A stretch of 64,000 nt of DNA from Saccharomyces mikatae IFO 1815 (taxonomy: Eukaryota; Ascomycota; Saccharomycetes; Saccharomycetales; Saccharomycetaceae): positions 62,001 through 126,000 of the forward strand of contig NC_079270.1 in assembly GCF_947241705.1 (NCBI RefSeq), given 5' to 3'. Below the pieces are notes generated by a model, which was not told the origin of the DNA, searched no databases, and saw only the letters and a list, made by a program, of their open reading frames with translations. A program made the translations under genes and the position numbers. Numbering within the stretch: position 1 is the first letter of the stretch; each line of letters begins with the position of its first letter. Of this stretch, positions 20,490 to 30,589 are shown in pieces.

Positions 20490-21370
20490 TGTATTTTCGT
20501 ATTAAAAGCAACAAGTATGTAGTTTTTTTTTTTGTTGATTTTCTAGTTTCCTCATTAATGTATTTACTGCGTTAGCAAAATGAAGAATGAACACCTCTTT
20601 ATAAACGCTTAGGTCACGGACACAAGTATTAACCGCGATGTGTAATTGAAAGATCTTTACGTGAGCAGATGCCGTCACTCAAACTATACGAAACTTGTCA
20701 ATACGATCTGATCTGGTAAGATCATTAATCCCTCCTTACAAGAATCTTTTATTGTTAAAGCTTCTTTAAACTGTTACGCAGTATCATCCAGTAAACATAT
20801 ACTAAGCAGCCTAACAACCCCTAAGTGAACCTTATCGTTACGTATTCTTGTCTCCGTATTCTTTAAGTTTCTTATCTGGTATCACCGATACAGCAACCTT
20901 GTTGGTTCTAATCTAACGGCTTCCGTATTTAGCAATAGATATTTGATGAAAATGTTTGGGTGATAATACAATATGTACGGATGCTTTGCGATATCGCTTT
21001 TCTTTTTTTTTTTTTCTTTGCCGCACAAAGACAAAAAGAGAGAAAAGCTTAGACAGGAGCGCGCCAAAGAATTTAGCACTTTGGCAGATAGTAGTGTCAG
21101 TCTCGGCCCAGCAACTCCTTTGGCTCTGCCGGGCAAAACTGCACGATTACACCACCTGCTCGTTGTTTCTTTCTAGACGCAATGCGGAAACTTCTTTCCA
21201 TGTTGGTCTCCTCACACAGCGTTGGGTGCATTGCAAAGCAATCTCATTCGTATGCACACAATCTTTTAGATATTATCTTTCAGACATTATTTTAAAGCAA
21301 TTTCATATGTATTTCATAGGCTTTTCTCTTGTCTCCAATAAACTCAAACAAAGAAGATCAATAAGACAAA
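20490..21370. promoter_or_regulatory. YGK3/RPL25 divergent promoter region
   Basis: An 881-bp spacer shared by divergent genes. The half nearer YGK3 shows no clear motif. The half nearer RPL25 has two Rap1-like sites (listed separately), then a long T tract at about 21000-21016, the arrangement usual in yeast ribosomal protein promoters. Open frames crossing it are chance. Confidence 0.65.
20951..20984 (-). promoter_or_regulatory. Tandem Rap1 sites before RPL25
   Basis: On the minus strand 20951-20963 reads TCACCCAAACATT and 20971-20984 reads GCATCCGTACATAT. Both fit the Rap1 consensus ACACCCRYACAY with small differences, have the same orientation and are about 20 bp apart. They sit about 400 bp before the RPL25 start and are followed by a T-rich tract, the layout of Rap1-driven ribosomal protein promoters. 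Binding is inferred. Confidence 0.7.
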
Positions 21371-22209
21371 ATGGCTCCATCTGGTATGTGAATTCCGATA
21401 TAAATGGCAGAAAAGAAATGAAAAGAAGACAACGGAAACTAGTACAATGGATATGATGAGATATGAATACATCTATCTCAAATTTAGAAAAATACATCAA
21501 AACCCTGAACCAATGGGAGGGACACTATAACTTTTTAAAAATAGCTACTTTATTCGCAAGCAACTTGATTAATGTGTTGAAGTTGTAAAAGTTATATTTG
21601 TGTTTCCACCGGCCATTAGCGAACCTAATATAACAGTCGTTCTTTTTGTTCAGATTGTAAAAGAAAGTAATCATTGTCTTTTTTATTTTACGCTATTCTT
21701 TCTTTATGTCATGTGCTCTACTCAATTACCAAGGAAACAACAATTTACTAACATAAACAAATTCATTCTCTATGAGTTTACTTTTTTAAATAGCTAAGGC
21801 TACTGCCGCTAAGAAAGCTGTCGTTAAGGGTACTAATGGTAAGAAGGCTTTGAAGGTCAGAACTTCTGCTACCTTCAGACTACCAAAGACCTTGAAGTTG
21901 GCAAGAGCTCCAAAATATGCTTCCAAGGCTGTTCCACACTACAACAGATTGGACTCATACAAGGTCATTGAGCAACCAATCACTTCTGAAACTGCTATGA
22001 AGAAGGTCGAAGATGGTAACATTTTGGTTTTCCAAGTTTCCATGAAAGCTAACAAATACCAAATCAAAAAGGCCGTCAAGGAATTATACGAAGTTGATGT
22101 ATTGAACGTTAACACTTTGGTTAGACCAAACGGTACCAAGAAGGCTTACGTTAGATTGACTGCTGACTACGATGCTTTGGACATTGCTAACAGAATCGGT
22201 TACATTTAA
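21371..22209 (+). CDS. RPL25: Large-subunit ribosomal protein uL23 (Rpl25), spliced
   Basis: Component of the 60S subunit at the polypeptide exit tunnel, where it docks SRP and chaperones. Two exons: 21371-21383 (13 nt, ATGGCTCCATCTG) and 21794-22209. Joined, they give 142 residues beginning [13 protein letters not shown], the family length. The intron has GTATGT at its start, TACTAAC at 21746-21752 and TAG at its end. The basic N-terminal tail ([13 protein letters not shown]) precedes the globular uL23 fold with [12 protein letters not shown] and the C-terminus [12 protein letters not shown]. Codon use is strongly biased, as in highly expressed genes. Confidence 0.98.
21384..21793 (+). other. 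RPL25 intron (410 nt)
   Basis: Spliceosomal intron close to the start codon, as in most yeast ribosomal protein genes. Splice signals are canonical: GTATGT, TACTAAC 41 nt before the 3' site, and TAG. I see no snoRNA-like box C/D or H/ACA element in it. Confidence 0.95.
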
Positions 22210-22750
22210 TCTAATTCGTTTAATTAATAAATTTAATATTATTTTTAAATTTTTCTTTAAATATACAATAAATCTTTCATAACATGTTAAATTATCGATC
22301 ATATAAAAGGATACGTAATGTATAGTTGTAAAGTGCTACAATTTCGAGAGCAACAAGAAAAAAGGGCTAATTTTGAAGTATTATGTCGCAAATCTCAACT
22401 GCCTTCTTTTCAAGTAAGTGTAAAAAGTTGTGCAATGATTCTATTGCTGCCATGTGGGTAGAAGCAAGGACACAAGGTAGCGCTATCTGATTGCAAACTT
22501 GATCCAGTGGTGAGTGAACAAGCATCCCAATCCGGAGCGTTACCGCTTTTGAAAAAAGAAACTCATAATGCAATATGTAAGAATGTTATTATTTTGATTC
22601 AAAGTGATAGGCTACTTTCATGGATCACTTATATATATATATGTATGTATGTATGTATGTGTTATTTTGCCACTTATTTTCTGCCTTCCTATGACTGAAC
22701 GAGAATATTATCATTTTGCTGTAAACGTACGCTTTCTCCTAAAGCTTTCG
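22210..22750. other. RPL25/MDH2 convergent 3' region with compound microsatellite
   Basis: This 541-bp gap between converging genes carries a compound repeat at about 22628-22661, a TA run followed by about four TGTA units. No gene or RNA is supported. Confidence 0.55.
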
Positions 22751-23884
22751 TTAAGTTGAGGCAGATCTTGATGCAACGAACTCCCAACCCTTGTCAATAT
22801 TCTTCTTTAACTGAGAAACGCAAACTGGCAACATTTCGTTACGTTCCATGTCGTTCATTCTATTAACGATATCATAGTCCACATAAGAAACACCCTTTGT
22901 AGTAATCGTTAAGGGCACGGCAAAGTAGGCAGCATCGCCAACCAAAGGCAGTAGTTGATCTGCACCAGGAGCAATAGGGAAGTTATTTGCGTCTTTCAAT
23001 GGTATGTAGTATGTTCCGTGAATTTGGTCGGTGTTGCCCAATAACAAAGACACGAATTGAACGACGCACTTGTAACCGGCGTGAGCCATCGATAATGTAG
23101 CACTACCCTTGCCATTCTTGGCCTTGACGACTTCATCACCACCGTATTGTACTCTGTGTATTAAGTATTTCAATTGATCCTCATTTAATCTTGATAGAAA
23201 ATTTGACTGAGAAAATAAAGGAATAATAGTCTCACCGGAATGCCCGCCGATTACAGGAACGTCGGGCATGGAATTAACACGAGGAGTTAGTCCCGACTCA
23301 ATGTTTATTTCCCGCAGGAAAGTGGAAGCTCTTACTATGTCCAGCTTAGTGACGCCCATGATTCTTCTTTCGATGCCAGAATTCCTAGATTGAGGATGAT
23401 TCTTAAGAATATTAGAAACCATCACAGGCACTAAAGAGTTAACCGGGTTCGAAATCACAAGGACAAACACCTTGGAAAGATCGCAGCACTGTGCAATAGA
23501 ATCACCTAGCTGGCTGATGATACCAGCATTCACGTTGAATAAATCATCACGTGTCATACCTGGCTTTCTTGGAACGCCTGCAGGAATAACAACAATGGAA
23601 GCATTATTCAAACAATTTTCAATACCGCCAGCGGGGGAGTGACTTGAGACAGAAATAGGCGTGTCTATGTGAGACAGGTCGGCGGTGACACCGTTAATAG
23701 CTTCTTGGTTGACATCGTAGAGTGCCAGGTGGATGTGGGTAACCGTGCGGTTACTTTCCCTCAACTGATATTGCAACTGAGCCTTTAAAAGCAGTGATAA
23801 GGACTGTCCGATACCACCAGCAGCACCTAGAATGGCAATTTTTAAGGAATCTTGTTCGATGGATGGCGTAACTGAGTGAGGCAT
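22751..23884 (-). CDS. MDH2: Cytosolic malate dehydrogenase
   Basis: NAD-dependent enzyme interconverting malate and oxaloacetate in the cytosol, needed for gluconeogenesis and growth on two-carbon sources. From the Met at 23882-23884 it has 377 residues, the mature S. cerevisiae form. The NAD-binding loop GAAGGIG (residues 20-26), RKPGMTRDDLF and the catalytic GGHSGETI are present. The protein starts Met-Pro; the exposed Pro is the known degron that the GID ligase uses to destroy Mdh2 when glucose returns. There is no peroxisomal signal. The frame stays open for 49 codons upstream (see findings). Two carbon-source response elements lie in the promoter. Confidence 0.97.
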   Translation of the reverse strand: MPHSVTPSIEQDSLKIAILGAAGGIGQSLSLLLKAQLQYQLRESNRTVTHIHLALYDVNQEAINGVTADLSHIDTPISVSSHSPAGGIENCLNNASIVVIPAGVPRKPGMTRDDLFNVNAGIISQLGDSIAQCCDLSKVFVLVISNPVNSLVPVMVSNILKNHPQSRNSGIERRIMGVTKLDIVRASTFLREINIESGLTPRVNSMPDVPVIGGHSGETIIPLFSQSNFLSRLNEDQLKYLIHRVQYGGDEVVKAKNGKGSATLSMAHAGYKCVVQFVSLLLGNTDQIHGTYYIPLKDANNFPIAPGADQLLPLVGDAAYFAVPLTITTKGVSYVDYDIVNRMNDMERNEMLPVCVSQLKKNIDKGWEFVASRSAST

Positions 23885-24255
23885 GTTACTATGGCTTTTA
23901 TAATATGATGTTAAACTTTTGTAGTAGGTTTTAATACTATATTCTCTATTATCTTTGACTGGAAGCCTTAGACAAAAGGGAAGAATATATATACAAGGAA
24001 AAAGAATGAGGAGAAGGATCATGTAACACACACCCTCTCTATCAATAAATCTTTATATTTATATATATATATTTATATATATACGCACGCTTTGTATGAT
24101 ATATCTCCAAAAACTTTGGATGGCTTCCGCAGTTCCTTAAAACCAAAATCGGACCTTGCCAACCTTGAATCCCACAAAACAAAGAAGAAAAATCGGAACT
24201 TCCCGGGATCATTAGGGGAGCATGGGGGTAAGGCACGGCGGCTTTAGAACGGCTA

Positions 24256-24267
24256 CGGCCGAATGGG
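24256..24267 (-). promoter_or_regulatory. Carbon-source response element (CSRE) 1, MDH2
   Basis: On the minus strand this reads CCCATTCGGCCG, a perfect match to the CSRE consensus YCCRTTNRNCCG bound by Cat8 and Sip4. It is about 375 bp upstream of MDH2, which in S. cerevisiae is derepressed without glucose through Cat8. Binding is inferred. Confidence 0.75.
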
Positions 24268-24310
24268 CAAAGCATCTACGGATTAATGGAGCCGTATCGT
24301 AGATGATGAG

Positions 24311-24322
24311 TCCATTTGGCCG
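24311..24322 (+). promoter_or_regulatory. Carbon-source response element (CSRE) 2, MDH2
   Basis: TCCATTTGGCCG is a second perfect match to YCCRTTNRNCCG, in the opposite orientation and 43 bp from the first. Two such sites make Cat8/Sip4 control of MDH2 very likely; TRM13, on the other side, is not expected to respond. Confidence 0.75.
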
Positions 24323-24757
24323 GGGAGAGCCGAGAGAGGCACATGTGTCATCTTTTGCCGTACTTAGTTATGTAAAGGAAAAAAATGGAGAATAGTGATA
24401 AAACGAAGAATAGCGACTATTGTACATAGGAAATAACCTATAACCTCAGATCTACCGAAAGCCCGAAAAAAGAAGAAGTAGAGGCTTTCTTACTTAGTCA
24501 CTAATGAATATAGTTAGATATGTCAATGGCATTGTTTACTTGCATACTAGGGCAATTGCTTGGACCGTATAGGATCACACCTTGCGTTTTATTCTTTTTT
24601 ACTTTTTTTCTTAGCTCATCGCAGGCGATTCGAGTAATAGTGAAAAAAAAGATAATACTCAGTTTATCAAACATTATGTAAAATATCATTAAATAAAAGT
24701 ACGGAAGTGTAATGAAAGCTTCGCTGAGCGTAGTTCAAGTTCACCATTCAAGAAAAA

Positions 24758-26188
24758 ATGCTGCAAGATAATACTGGGCCGGTTGTCAAGAAGGCGAAAC
24801 CTTCAGAAAGGTTGCAGTGTGAATATTTCATGGAAAAAAAGAAAAGAAGATGTGGGATGACTAGAAGTTCTCAGAACTTATATTGCTCCGAACACTTGAA
24901 CTTGGTGAAAAAGGCCACTGGTTCTGAAATACATAATAGGAATGGCAGTGAAGCAGTAAAGGGAAGGGAAAGAATTCCCTGCCCACTGGATGTGAACCAT
25001 ACAGTTTGGGCAGATCAATTGAATAAGCATTTGAAAAAATGCAATAAGACCAAACTAAGCCATTTGAATGATGGCAAATCATTCTACGAACCAGGTTATA
25101 ACGGGAGGAAGGAAGTGGTGTCGTCATTTGTCAAAACAGATCTTACGGCCAATCATTTGACTCAGTCTATTGAATTATTGTATAAAGTTTTTGAGGGAGA
25201 GTCCATGGGTGAGTTACCTTTGAGGCAGCTGAATAATGAACTTATGTCTTCAAAACGATTCCCTCAACTACTTTCGAACGTCAAACACGCTGTTCAGCAG
25301 TCCTCGCTGATCGAGAACTTAGTTGCTGTTGGTGCACTGGAGAGGCCGGAGAGTTTGAGTTTCATTGAGTTTGGATGTGGCAGAGCAGAGTTCTCGCGTT
25401 ATATCAGTTTGTACGTTTTAACCCAATTGACCCATTCGTCAGACGAGCATTTGGAATCGAATCTCAACGAGTTTGTATTGGTTGATAGAGCAGCCAATAG
25501 GATGAAATTCGATAAAAAAATAAAAGATGACTTTTTAGAAATAAAGTCACATTCTAATTCCGGGACTATTAATTGTCCCATCATCAACAGGATGAAGATA
25601 GACATCCGAGACTTGAAGCTAGATTCCGTTTTGAAATCGACACCTGAGGATAAGACGCAGTATGTTTGTATTTCAAAACACCTTTGTGGAGTTGCTACGG
25701 ATCTAACCTTACGGTGTATTAAAAATAGTTCGATTTTACATGGCGATAACCATGAGAAATCCAGTTCCAAACTAAAGGCAATTTGCATTGCAATGTGCTG
25801 CAGGCATGTTTGCGATTACAATGACTATGTCAATCGCAGTTACATTACGTACCTTCTTGAGAAGTATAAAGTCGGTGCTTCCATCTTAACGTATGAAACA
25901 TTTTTCCACGTCCTGACTAAACTCTGTTCTTGGGCTACTTGCGGAATGAAACCGGGCACCGATATTATGGATACAGTAAACATTGTGGAATCGTTTAAAG
26001 GAAGCGATCCGTACACAATAACTATTAAAGAAAGAGAAACCGTTGGATTGATGGCTAGACGTGTAATTGACGAGGGTAGATTGGCATATGTGAAAGAAAC
26101 GTTTACGGGGTTCAACGCCGAGCTGATAAAGTATGTAGAGGCTGATGTGTCTCTAGAGAACGTTGCCATGTTAGTTTATAGAAAGTAG
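24758..26188 (+). CDS. TRM13: tRNA 2'-O-methyltransferase Trm13
   Basis: Methylates the 2'-OH of position 4 in tRNA-Gly, tRNA-His and tRNA-Pro. The 476 residues match S. cerevisiae. Two N-terminal zinc modules are visible: a CCCH-like one (CEYFMEKKKRRCG with YCSEHL) and a CHHC finger (CPLDVNHTVWADQLNKHLKKC). A Rossmann methyltransferase domain follows, with SAM-binding FIEFGCGRAEFS near residue 205 and a conserved ISKHLCGVATDLTL block. Its neighbour TRM11 converges on it and is also a tRNA methyltransferase, but of a different class. Confidence 0.96.
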   Translation: MLQDNTGPVVKKAKPSERLQCEYFMEKKKRRCGMTRSSQNLYCSEHLNLVKKATGSEIHNRNGSEAVKGRERIPCPLDVNHTVWADQLNKHLKKCNKTKLSHLNDGKSFYEPGYNGRKEVVSSFVKTDLTANHLTQSIELLYKVFEGESMGELPLRQLNNELMSSKRFPQLLSNVKHAVQQSSLIENLVAVGALERPESLSFIEFGCGRAEFSRYISLYVLTQLTHSSDEHLESNLNEFVLVDRAANRMKFDKKIKDDFLEIKSHSNSGTINCPIINRMKIDIRDLKLDSVLKSTPEDKTQYVCISKHLCGVATDLTLRCIKNSSILHGDNHEKSSSKLKAICIAMCCRHVCDYNDYVNRSYITYLLEKYKVGASILTYETFFHVLTKLCSWATCGMKPGTDIMDTVNIVESFKGSDPYTITIKERETVGLMARRVIDEGRLAYVKETFTGFNAELIKYVEADVSLENVAMLVYRK

Positions 26189-26344
26189 GAAGTTCATAGA
26201 TTTTTTTTTGATTAATATTTAAACAAATGATTTTCTTCTTGAAAACCTTACAACGGGACGAAAATATAAATGTAAACATTAGTACATGGACATAAAAGTA
26301 TCCACCCTTTGGAAAAGCAAACGCCTAACGCCTATGCATCAACT

Positions 26345-27646
26345 TCAATTGAAGTTGTTAAAATATCGGTCCCTGAAATTATCCTTCGAACGTTTTACTC
26401 CATGATTACTTGGTCCATTAAAAGCGTTGCCTCTATTTATATATACCAGTAGCCTTCTTGACCACTTGTTAAATTCCTGAACGCAATTGTATTTCAGTTC
26501 TAGATTCTCATGCATGGGAACAATAGTTTCAATGTTGGCATCGTTGGCAGTGGGCATCCAGAAGGCTAACCTTCCGCCGACTGGTAATCTTTCAGAAGCG
26601 TATTGTAAAAGATCGTCCAGTAATGAATCTAAAGCATATGGTTTTTTGGTTGGGATATAATCACGGCGTAAGTATGCTTTTTCACCGTCAATTTCCACGT
26701 CTTCCTTACCGAGGAACCTTTCCGGGTCCTTAGCACCCAGGACTTTAATACTTTCTCTTATACCATAAGGAGGATCACATAATATTGTATCAATAACAAG
26801 GTTGCTTCTTAATGCATTGTTAGTGAAGTCCATGGTTAACACGTCGAGGAATTGAGAACTTTCACCATATTTTTTGAAGTTTGCTGAAATGTTCACTTGG
26901 GCACCTTTACCACGAATCATTCTGCCATCAATATCAGAGCCGATCACCAAAGATCCGAAGTGTCCACCAGCTACTAAAAAGGATCCAGTACCTGCAAAAG
27001 GATCATACATTACAGTGCCCGGTTTTACTTGAGCTATATTCGCACTAACCAATGATAATTCTGCTTCAAAACTAGTCGTGCCTTTGTAAGGCCTTTTTTT
27101 CAAATCGTACTTTTCCATGGCACTTCTATTGCTAATTTGGACTTTTCTACCAAAGAAAATTCTAGTGGGGGTCTTACCACCAACGTTTTCCGATATGGGC
27201 GTGTACTCTTCTATTACAGTGAAAACTTCTTGGGGGTGTTTCATATCAATCTTCCCTTCAAAATCAAGATAACGAAAAGTCTCAATCTGCTTTATCCTGT
27301 TGGCTTTACTGTTACCTTTATAGCATTCGAATTCAAATTTAAAGGTAGAATGTTTGAATTTTGATTGCAGATCCTGCGCAAAGTTAGATTGAAGCTGAAT
27401 ATCCTGATGCAAATCATCGAGCGTTACACCCTGACCCCAGTATTCGTAAATACCTCTGGTTAATACAGACCTCTTGATCCAGTCCTTGGCTTGCTGGTCA
27501 TTCTCCAGCTCTACAATAAAAAAAGGGCTTTCGGAATTATACTGGGAAAAGTCTATAGAAAGATTATATAGGTCTGCCAACGATTCTAGTTCCGCTCTTC
27601 TAAAATTCAAATGAATCTGAACCATATACAGGAGGTACTTCTTCAT
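26345..27646 (-). CDS. TRM11: tRNA guanosine-10 N2-methyltransferase catalytic subunit Trm11
   Basis: Catalytic subunit that, with the small partner Trm112, makes N2-methylguanosine at position 10 of many tRNAs in the cytoplasm. It has 433 residues, the family length. The N-terminal part (about 1-180) is the THUMP-type tRNA-binding region. The methyltransferase core has YDPFAGTGSFLVAGG for SAM binding and the amino-methylase motif DPPYG (in ILCDPPYGIRES). Start at MKKYLLYMVQIHLNFR is the family start. It converges on TRM13, with 156 bp between the stops. Confidence 0.96.
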   Translation of the reverse strand: MKKYLLYMVQIHLNFRRAELESLADLYNLSIDFSQYNSESPFFIVELENDQQAKDWIKRSVLTRGIYEYWGQGVTLDDLHQDIQLQSNFAQDLQSKFKHSTFKFEFECYKGNSKANRIKQIETFRYLDFEGKIDMKHPQEVFTVIEEYTPISENVGGKTPTRIFFGRKVQISNRSAMEKYDLKKRPYKGTTSFEAELSLVSANIAQVKPGTVMYDPFAGTGSFLVAGGHFGSLVIGSDIDGRMIRGKGAQVNISANFKKYGESSQFLDVLTMDFTNNALRSNLVIDTILCDPPYGIRESIKVLGAKDPERFLGKEDVEIDGEKAYLRRDYIPTKKPYALDSLLDDLLQYASERLPVGGRLAFWMPTANDANIETIVPMHENLELKYNCVQEFNKWSRRLLVYINRGNAFNGPSNHGVKRSKDNFRDRYFNNFN

Positions 27647-28715
27647 GATGCCGGTTTTTACCCTATATATAGTGTACTTATTTATGTTAAGTCGTTTTCA
27701 TATCTCTTGTAGTGAGATCTCGATGACCAAAATCATCGATATTTTTTTTCACATTTCCTACAACGTTTCTTTTTCTTTGCGAAAAGAACAGAAAGAGCGG
27801 GTAATAAAACCCACTTGCTTCAAATACTATGATATATGCAGAATTCTAAGAAGCATGAACTATTGAGCAGGAAAGAAAATTCTTAACATATTCTTTTTTA
27901 TCAATCTCATCTTTTTGAATAACTTGCATAATGGTAGAATAAAAACTACTTAATTTTTCTAGCACGTTTAATAAGGAATGATGGGCTGATTGAAAGATCT
28001 ATGCCGAACTCTTTTGGAGATATGTAATCTGAAAATTGAGAATTCTAATAGTCAATTTTTTCGTTTAATTCTTAAAATTGAGAGGATAAGACACATCCGC
28101 TGTACCACAATTGGACCTTAAAACTCTTACATAATCCTGGGCGGCTAAATCATACTGTTAATGAAGGTTATCCGGATGACATTCTCATTCTTTTCTTTTT
28201 CTTCCTTCTGGCCCATGGAGCAGCGCCGAGACTTCTTGTTGGAGAGGCGAAAAAAAAGTATAAAAGGCGGCATGCTTTCCACACGCCCAACCAGTTTTTC
28301 TGTTTTCTTTCGCGTTCTCTCCTGAACAAATAAAACCATTTGGAGGAAAAGTACAAAACAGTTTCGACTAGTTATTTAATCTTTGCAAATATTCAAGTAT
28401 TAGTACAATATACTGTTATAAATTTTTACGTGTATTTTTACTTTTTAGTGTTTAATAACTAAAATCTCGTGCCTTACAAGATTTCTTTTCTAACTTTTTC
28501 CGGAAAGAACAAAATAACAGACAGAAGAGGTATACCCAAGAAAACAAGAAATTGAAAAAAACGTTCATCACACGAACAATTTGCCCTTTTTTCATTCTAT
28601 ATTAATATTACTGTTTATATTACAATCTTTTCATAAAAGACGCAAATATTTTATTTATAAAGAACTTTAGCAGTATACACAAGTCTGACAAAATAGAGAA
28701 TAGGTTAAGTAAACA
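27647..28715. promoter_or_regulatory. TRM11/HRP1 divergent promoter region
   Basis: This 1069-bp spacer serves two divergent genes. Near TRM11 there is a T-rich stretch (27740-27770). A TATA box (TATAAAAG) lies at 28259-28266, about 450 bp before HRP1, pointing to a long HRP1 leader or a further start site closer in. No gene or RNA is supported. Confidence 0.5.
28259..28266 (+). promoter_or_regulatory. TATA box, probable HRP1 promoter
   Basis: TATAAAAG is a consensus TATA element oriented towards HRP1. The distance of about 450 bp to the start codon implies a leader of several hundred bases if this is the main promoter; the link is inferred. Confidence 0.4.
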
Positions 28716-30326
28716 ATGAGCTCTGACGAAGAAGATTTTAACGACATCTACGGCGATGATAAACCAACCACTACTGAAGAAGTGAAAAAAGAAGAAGAAC
28801 AGAAAAAAGCTGGCAGTGGTACCTCGCAATTAGATCAATTAGCAGCATTACAAGCATTATCTTCTAGCTTGAACAAACTAAATAATCCAAGTAGTAACAA
28901 CAGTAGTAGTAATAATAGTAACCAAGATTCATCTTCTAGTAAGCAAGATGGCACTGCAAATGACAAAGAAGGGTCCAATGAAGACACCAAGAATGAGAAA
29001 CAACAAGAAAGCACTACATCTACAAACACTAATGCTAACGTTAGCTCCGCAGGACCTTCTGGCCTTCCTTGGGAACAACTTCAGCAAACAATGTCACAAT
29101 TCCAGCAACCGTCTTCTCAGTCACCACCTCAGCAACAAGTAGCTCAAACCAAGGAAGAACGCTCGAAAGCGGATTTATCTAAGGAAAGCTGTAAGATGTT
29201 TATTGGTGGTTTGAACTGGGATACAACAGAAGATAATCTACGTGAATATTTTGGTAAATACGGTACCGTCACAGATTTGAAAATCATGAAAGATCCTGCA
29301 ACTGGCAGATCTAGAGGGTTCGGTTTCTTATCTTTTGAAAAACCTTCTAGCGTTGACGAAGTGGTGAAAACACAGCATATTCTCGATGGTAAAGTTATCG
29401 ACCCAAAAAGAGCCATTCCAAGAGATGAACAAGATAAAACCGGTAAAATCTTTGTTGGTGGTATTGGTCCAGATGTGAGGCCAAAAGAATTCGAAGAGTT
29501 TTTCTCTCAATGGGGCACAATTATCGACGCCCAATTAATGTTGGATAAGGATACTGGTCAATCAAGAGGCTTTGGTTTTGTGACTTATGATTCTGCCGAC
29601 GCCGTTGACAGAGTCTGTCAAAATAAATTCATCGATTTTAAAGATCGTAAGATTGAAATCAAAAGAGCGGAACCAAGACATATGCAGCAAAAATCATCAA
29701 ACAACGGTGGTAGCAACAACGGAAACAATGGAAATATGAATCGTCGTGGTGGTAACTTCGGCAATCAAGGTGATTTCAACCAAATGTATCAAAACCCAAT
29801 GATGGGAGGTTACAATCCAATGATGAATCCGCAAGCAATGACTGATTACTATCAAAAGATGCAAGAATATTACCAACAAATGCAAAAGCAGACCGGTATG
29901 GATTATACTCAAATGTATCAACAACAAATGCAACAAATGGCAATGATGATGCCAGGCTTTGCCATGCCACCTAATGCAATGACCTTAAACCAACCGCAGC
30001 AAGATCCAAATGCAGCTCAAGGTTCCCCAACACCTTCCGATTCTGACAATAATAAGTCCAATGATGTTCAGACCATTGGTAACACATCAAACGCTGACTC
30101 AGGTTCTCCACCATTGAATCTGCCTAACGGCCCAAAGGGTCCATCACAATATAATGACGACCATAATAGCGGCTATGGTTACAACCGCGATCGTGGTGAT
30201 CGTGATCGTAATGATCGTGACCGCGACTATAATCACCGTGGTGGTGGAAATCACAGAAGAAATGGCCGTGGTGGTCGTGGGGGATACAATAGACGTAATA
30301 ATGGCTACCACCCATATAATAGGTAA
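28716..30326 (+). CDS. HRP1: Nuclear hnRNP and cleavage factor IB, Hrp1 (Nab4)
   Basis: Shuttling RNA-binding protein that binds the UA-rich efficiency element in mRNA 3' ends (cleavage factor IB) and takes part in export and nonsense-mediated decay. It has 536 residues (S. cerevisiae 534). An acidic, then Ser/Asn/Gln-rich N-terminus precedes two RRMs: RRM1 about 160-235 (KMFIGGLNW, RSRGFGFLSF) and RRM2 about 244-320 (KIFVGGIGP, QSRGFGFVTY). A Met/Gln/Asn-rich region follows, and the C-terminus is basic with RGGRGGYNRR and ends PYNR, typical of a transportin-type nuclear signal. Confidence 0.97.
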   Translation: MSSDEEDFNDIYGDDKPTTTEEVKKEEEQKKAGSGTSQLDQLAALQALSSSLNKLNNPSSNNSSSNNSNQDSSSSKQDGTANDKEGSNEDTKNEKQQESTTSTNTNANVSSAGPSGLPWEQLQQTMSQFQQPSSQSPPQQQVAQTKEERSKADLSKESCKMFIGGLNWDTTEDNLREYFGKYGTVTDLKIMKDPATGRSRGFGFLSFEKPSSVDEVVKTQHILDGKVIDPKRAIPRDEQDKTGKIFVGGIGPDVRPKEFEEFFSQWGTIIDAQLMLDKDTGQSRGFGFVTYDSADAVDRVCQNKFIDFKDRKIEIKRAEPRHMQQKSSNNGGSNNGNNGNMNRRGGNFGNQGDFNQMYQNPMMGGYNPMMNPQAMTDYYQKMQEYYQQMQKQTGMDYTQMYQQQMQQMAMMMPGFAMPPNAMTLNQPQQDPNAAQGSPTPSDSDNNKSNDVQTIGNTSNADSGSPPLNLPNGPKGPSQYNDDHNSGYGYNRDRGDRDRNDRDRDYNHRGGGNHRRNGRGGRGGYNRRNNGYHPYNR

Positions 30327-30589
30327 AGAAAGAGAAGCCTAGAAAACAAAAGAGAAATTTTTTCCATATATAATTTAACAATCTTTTCTATTAAACGGGC
30401 ATAAGCAAATTAAAGTATACACATATATTTGTATGTAATAGTTTCAAATAGTTAATATTTTTTCAATTCGCATGAACGTGTAATTAAAAACGTTTACCGA
30501 AGGTGTTGGTTGGGTCTCATAAATTATCATGAAGTTGGAAAAAGATCATTTAACTTTATAAGTAAAAGTACAACAGGCAAAAATCACTA

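Larger units (their letters stand above)
23885..24757. promoter_or_regulatory. MDH2/TRM13 divergent promoter region
   Basis: An 873-bp spacer between divergent genes. It contains a TA-rich tract at about 24050-24083 near MDH2 and a G+C-richer block at about 24180-24335 carrying two carbon-source response elements (listed separately). The part near TRM13 is AT-rich and shows no clear site. Confidence 0.6.

Noticed and set aside
20956-21456. A 166-codon plus-strand frame over the RPL25 promoter, first exon and intron
   Set aside because: It crosses Rap1 sites, a T tract and a canonical intron and has no protein-like features; a chance frame.
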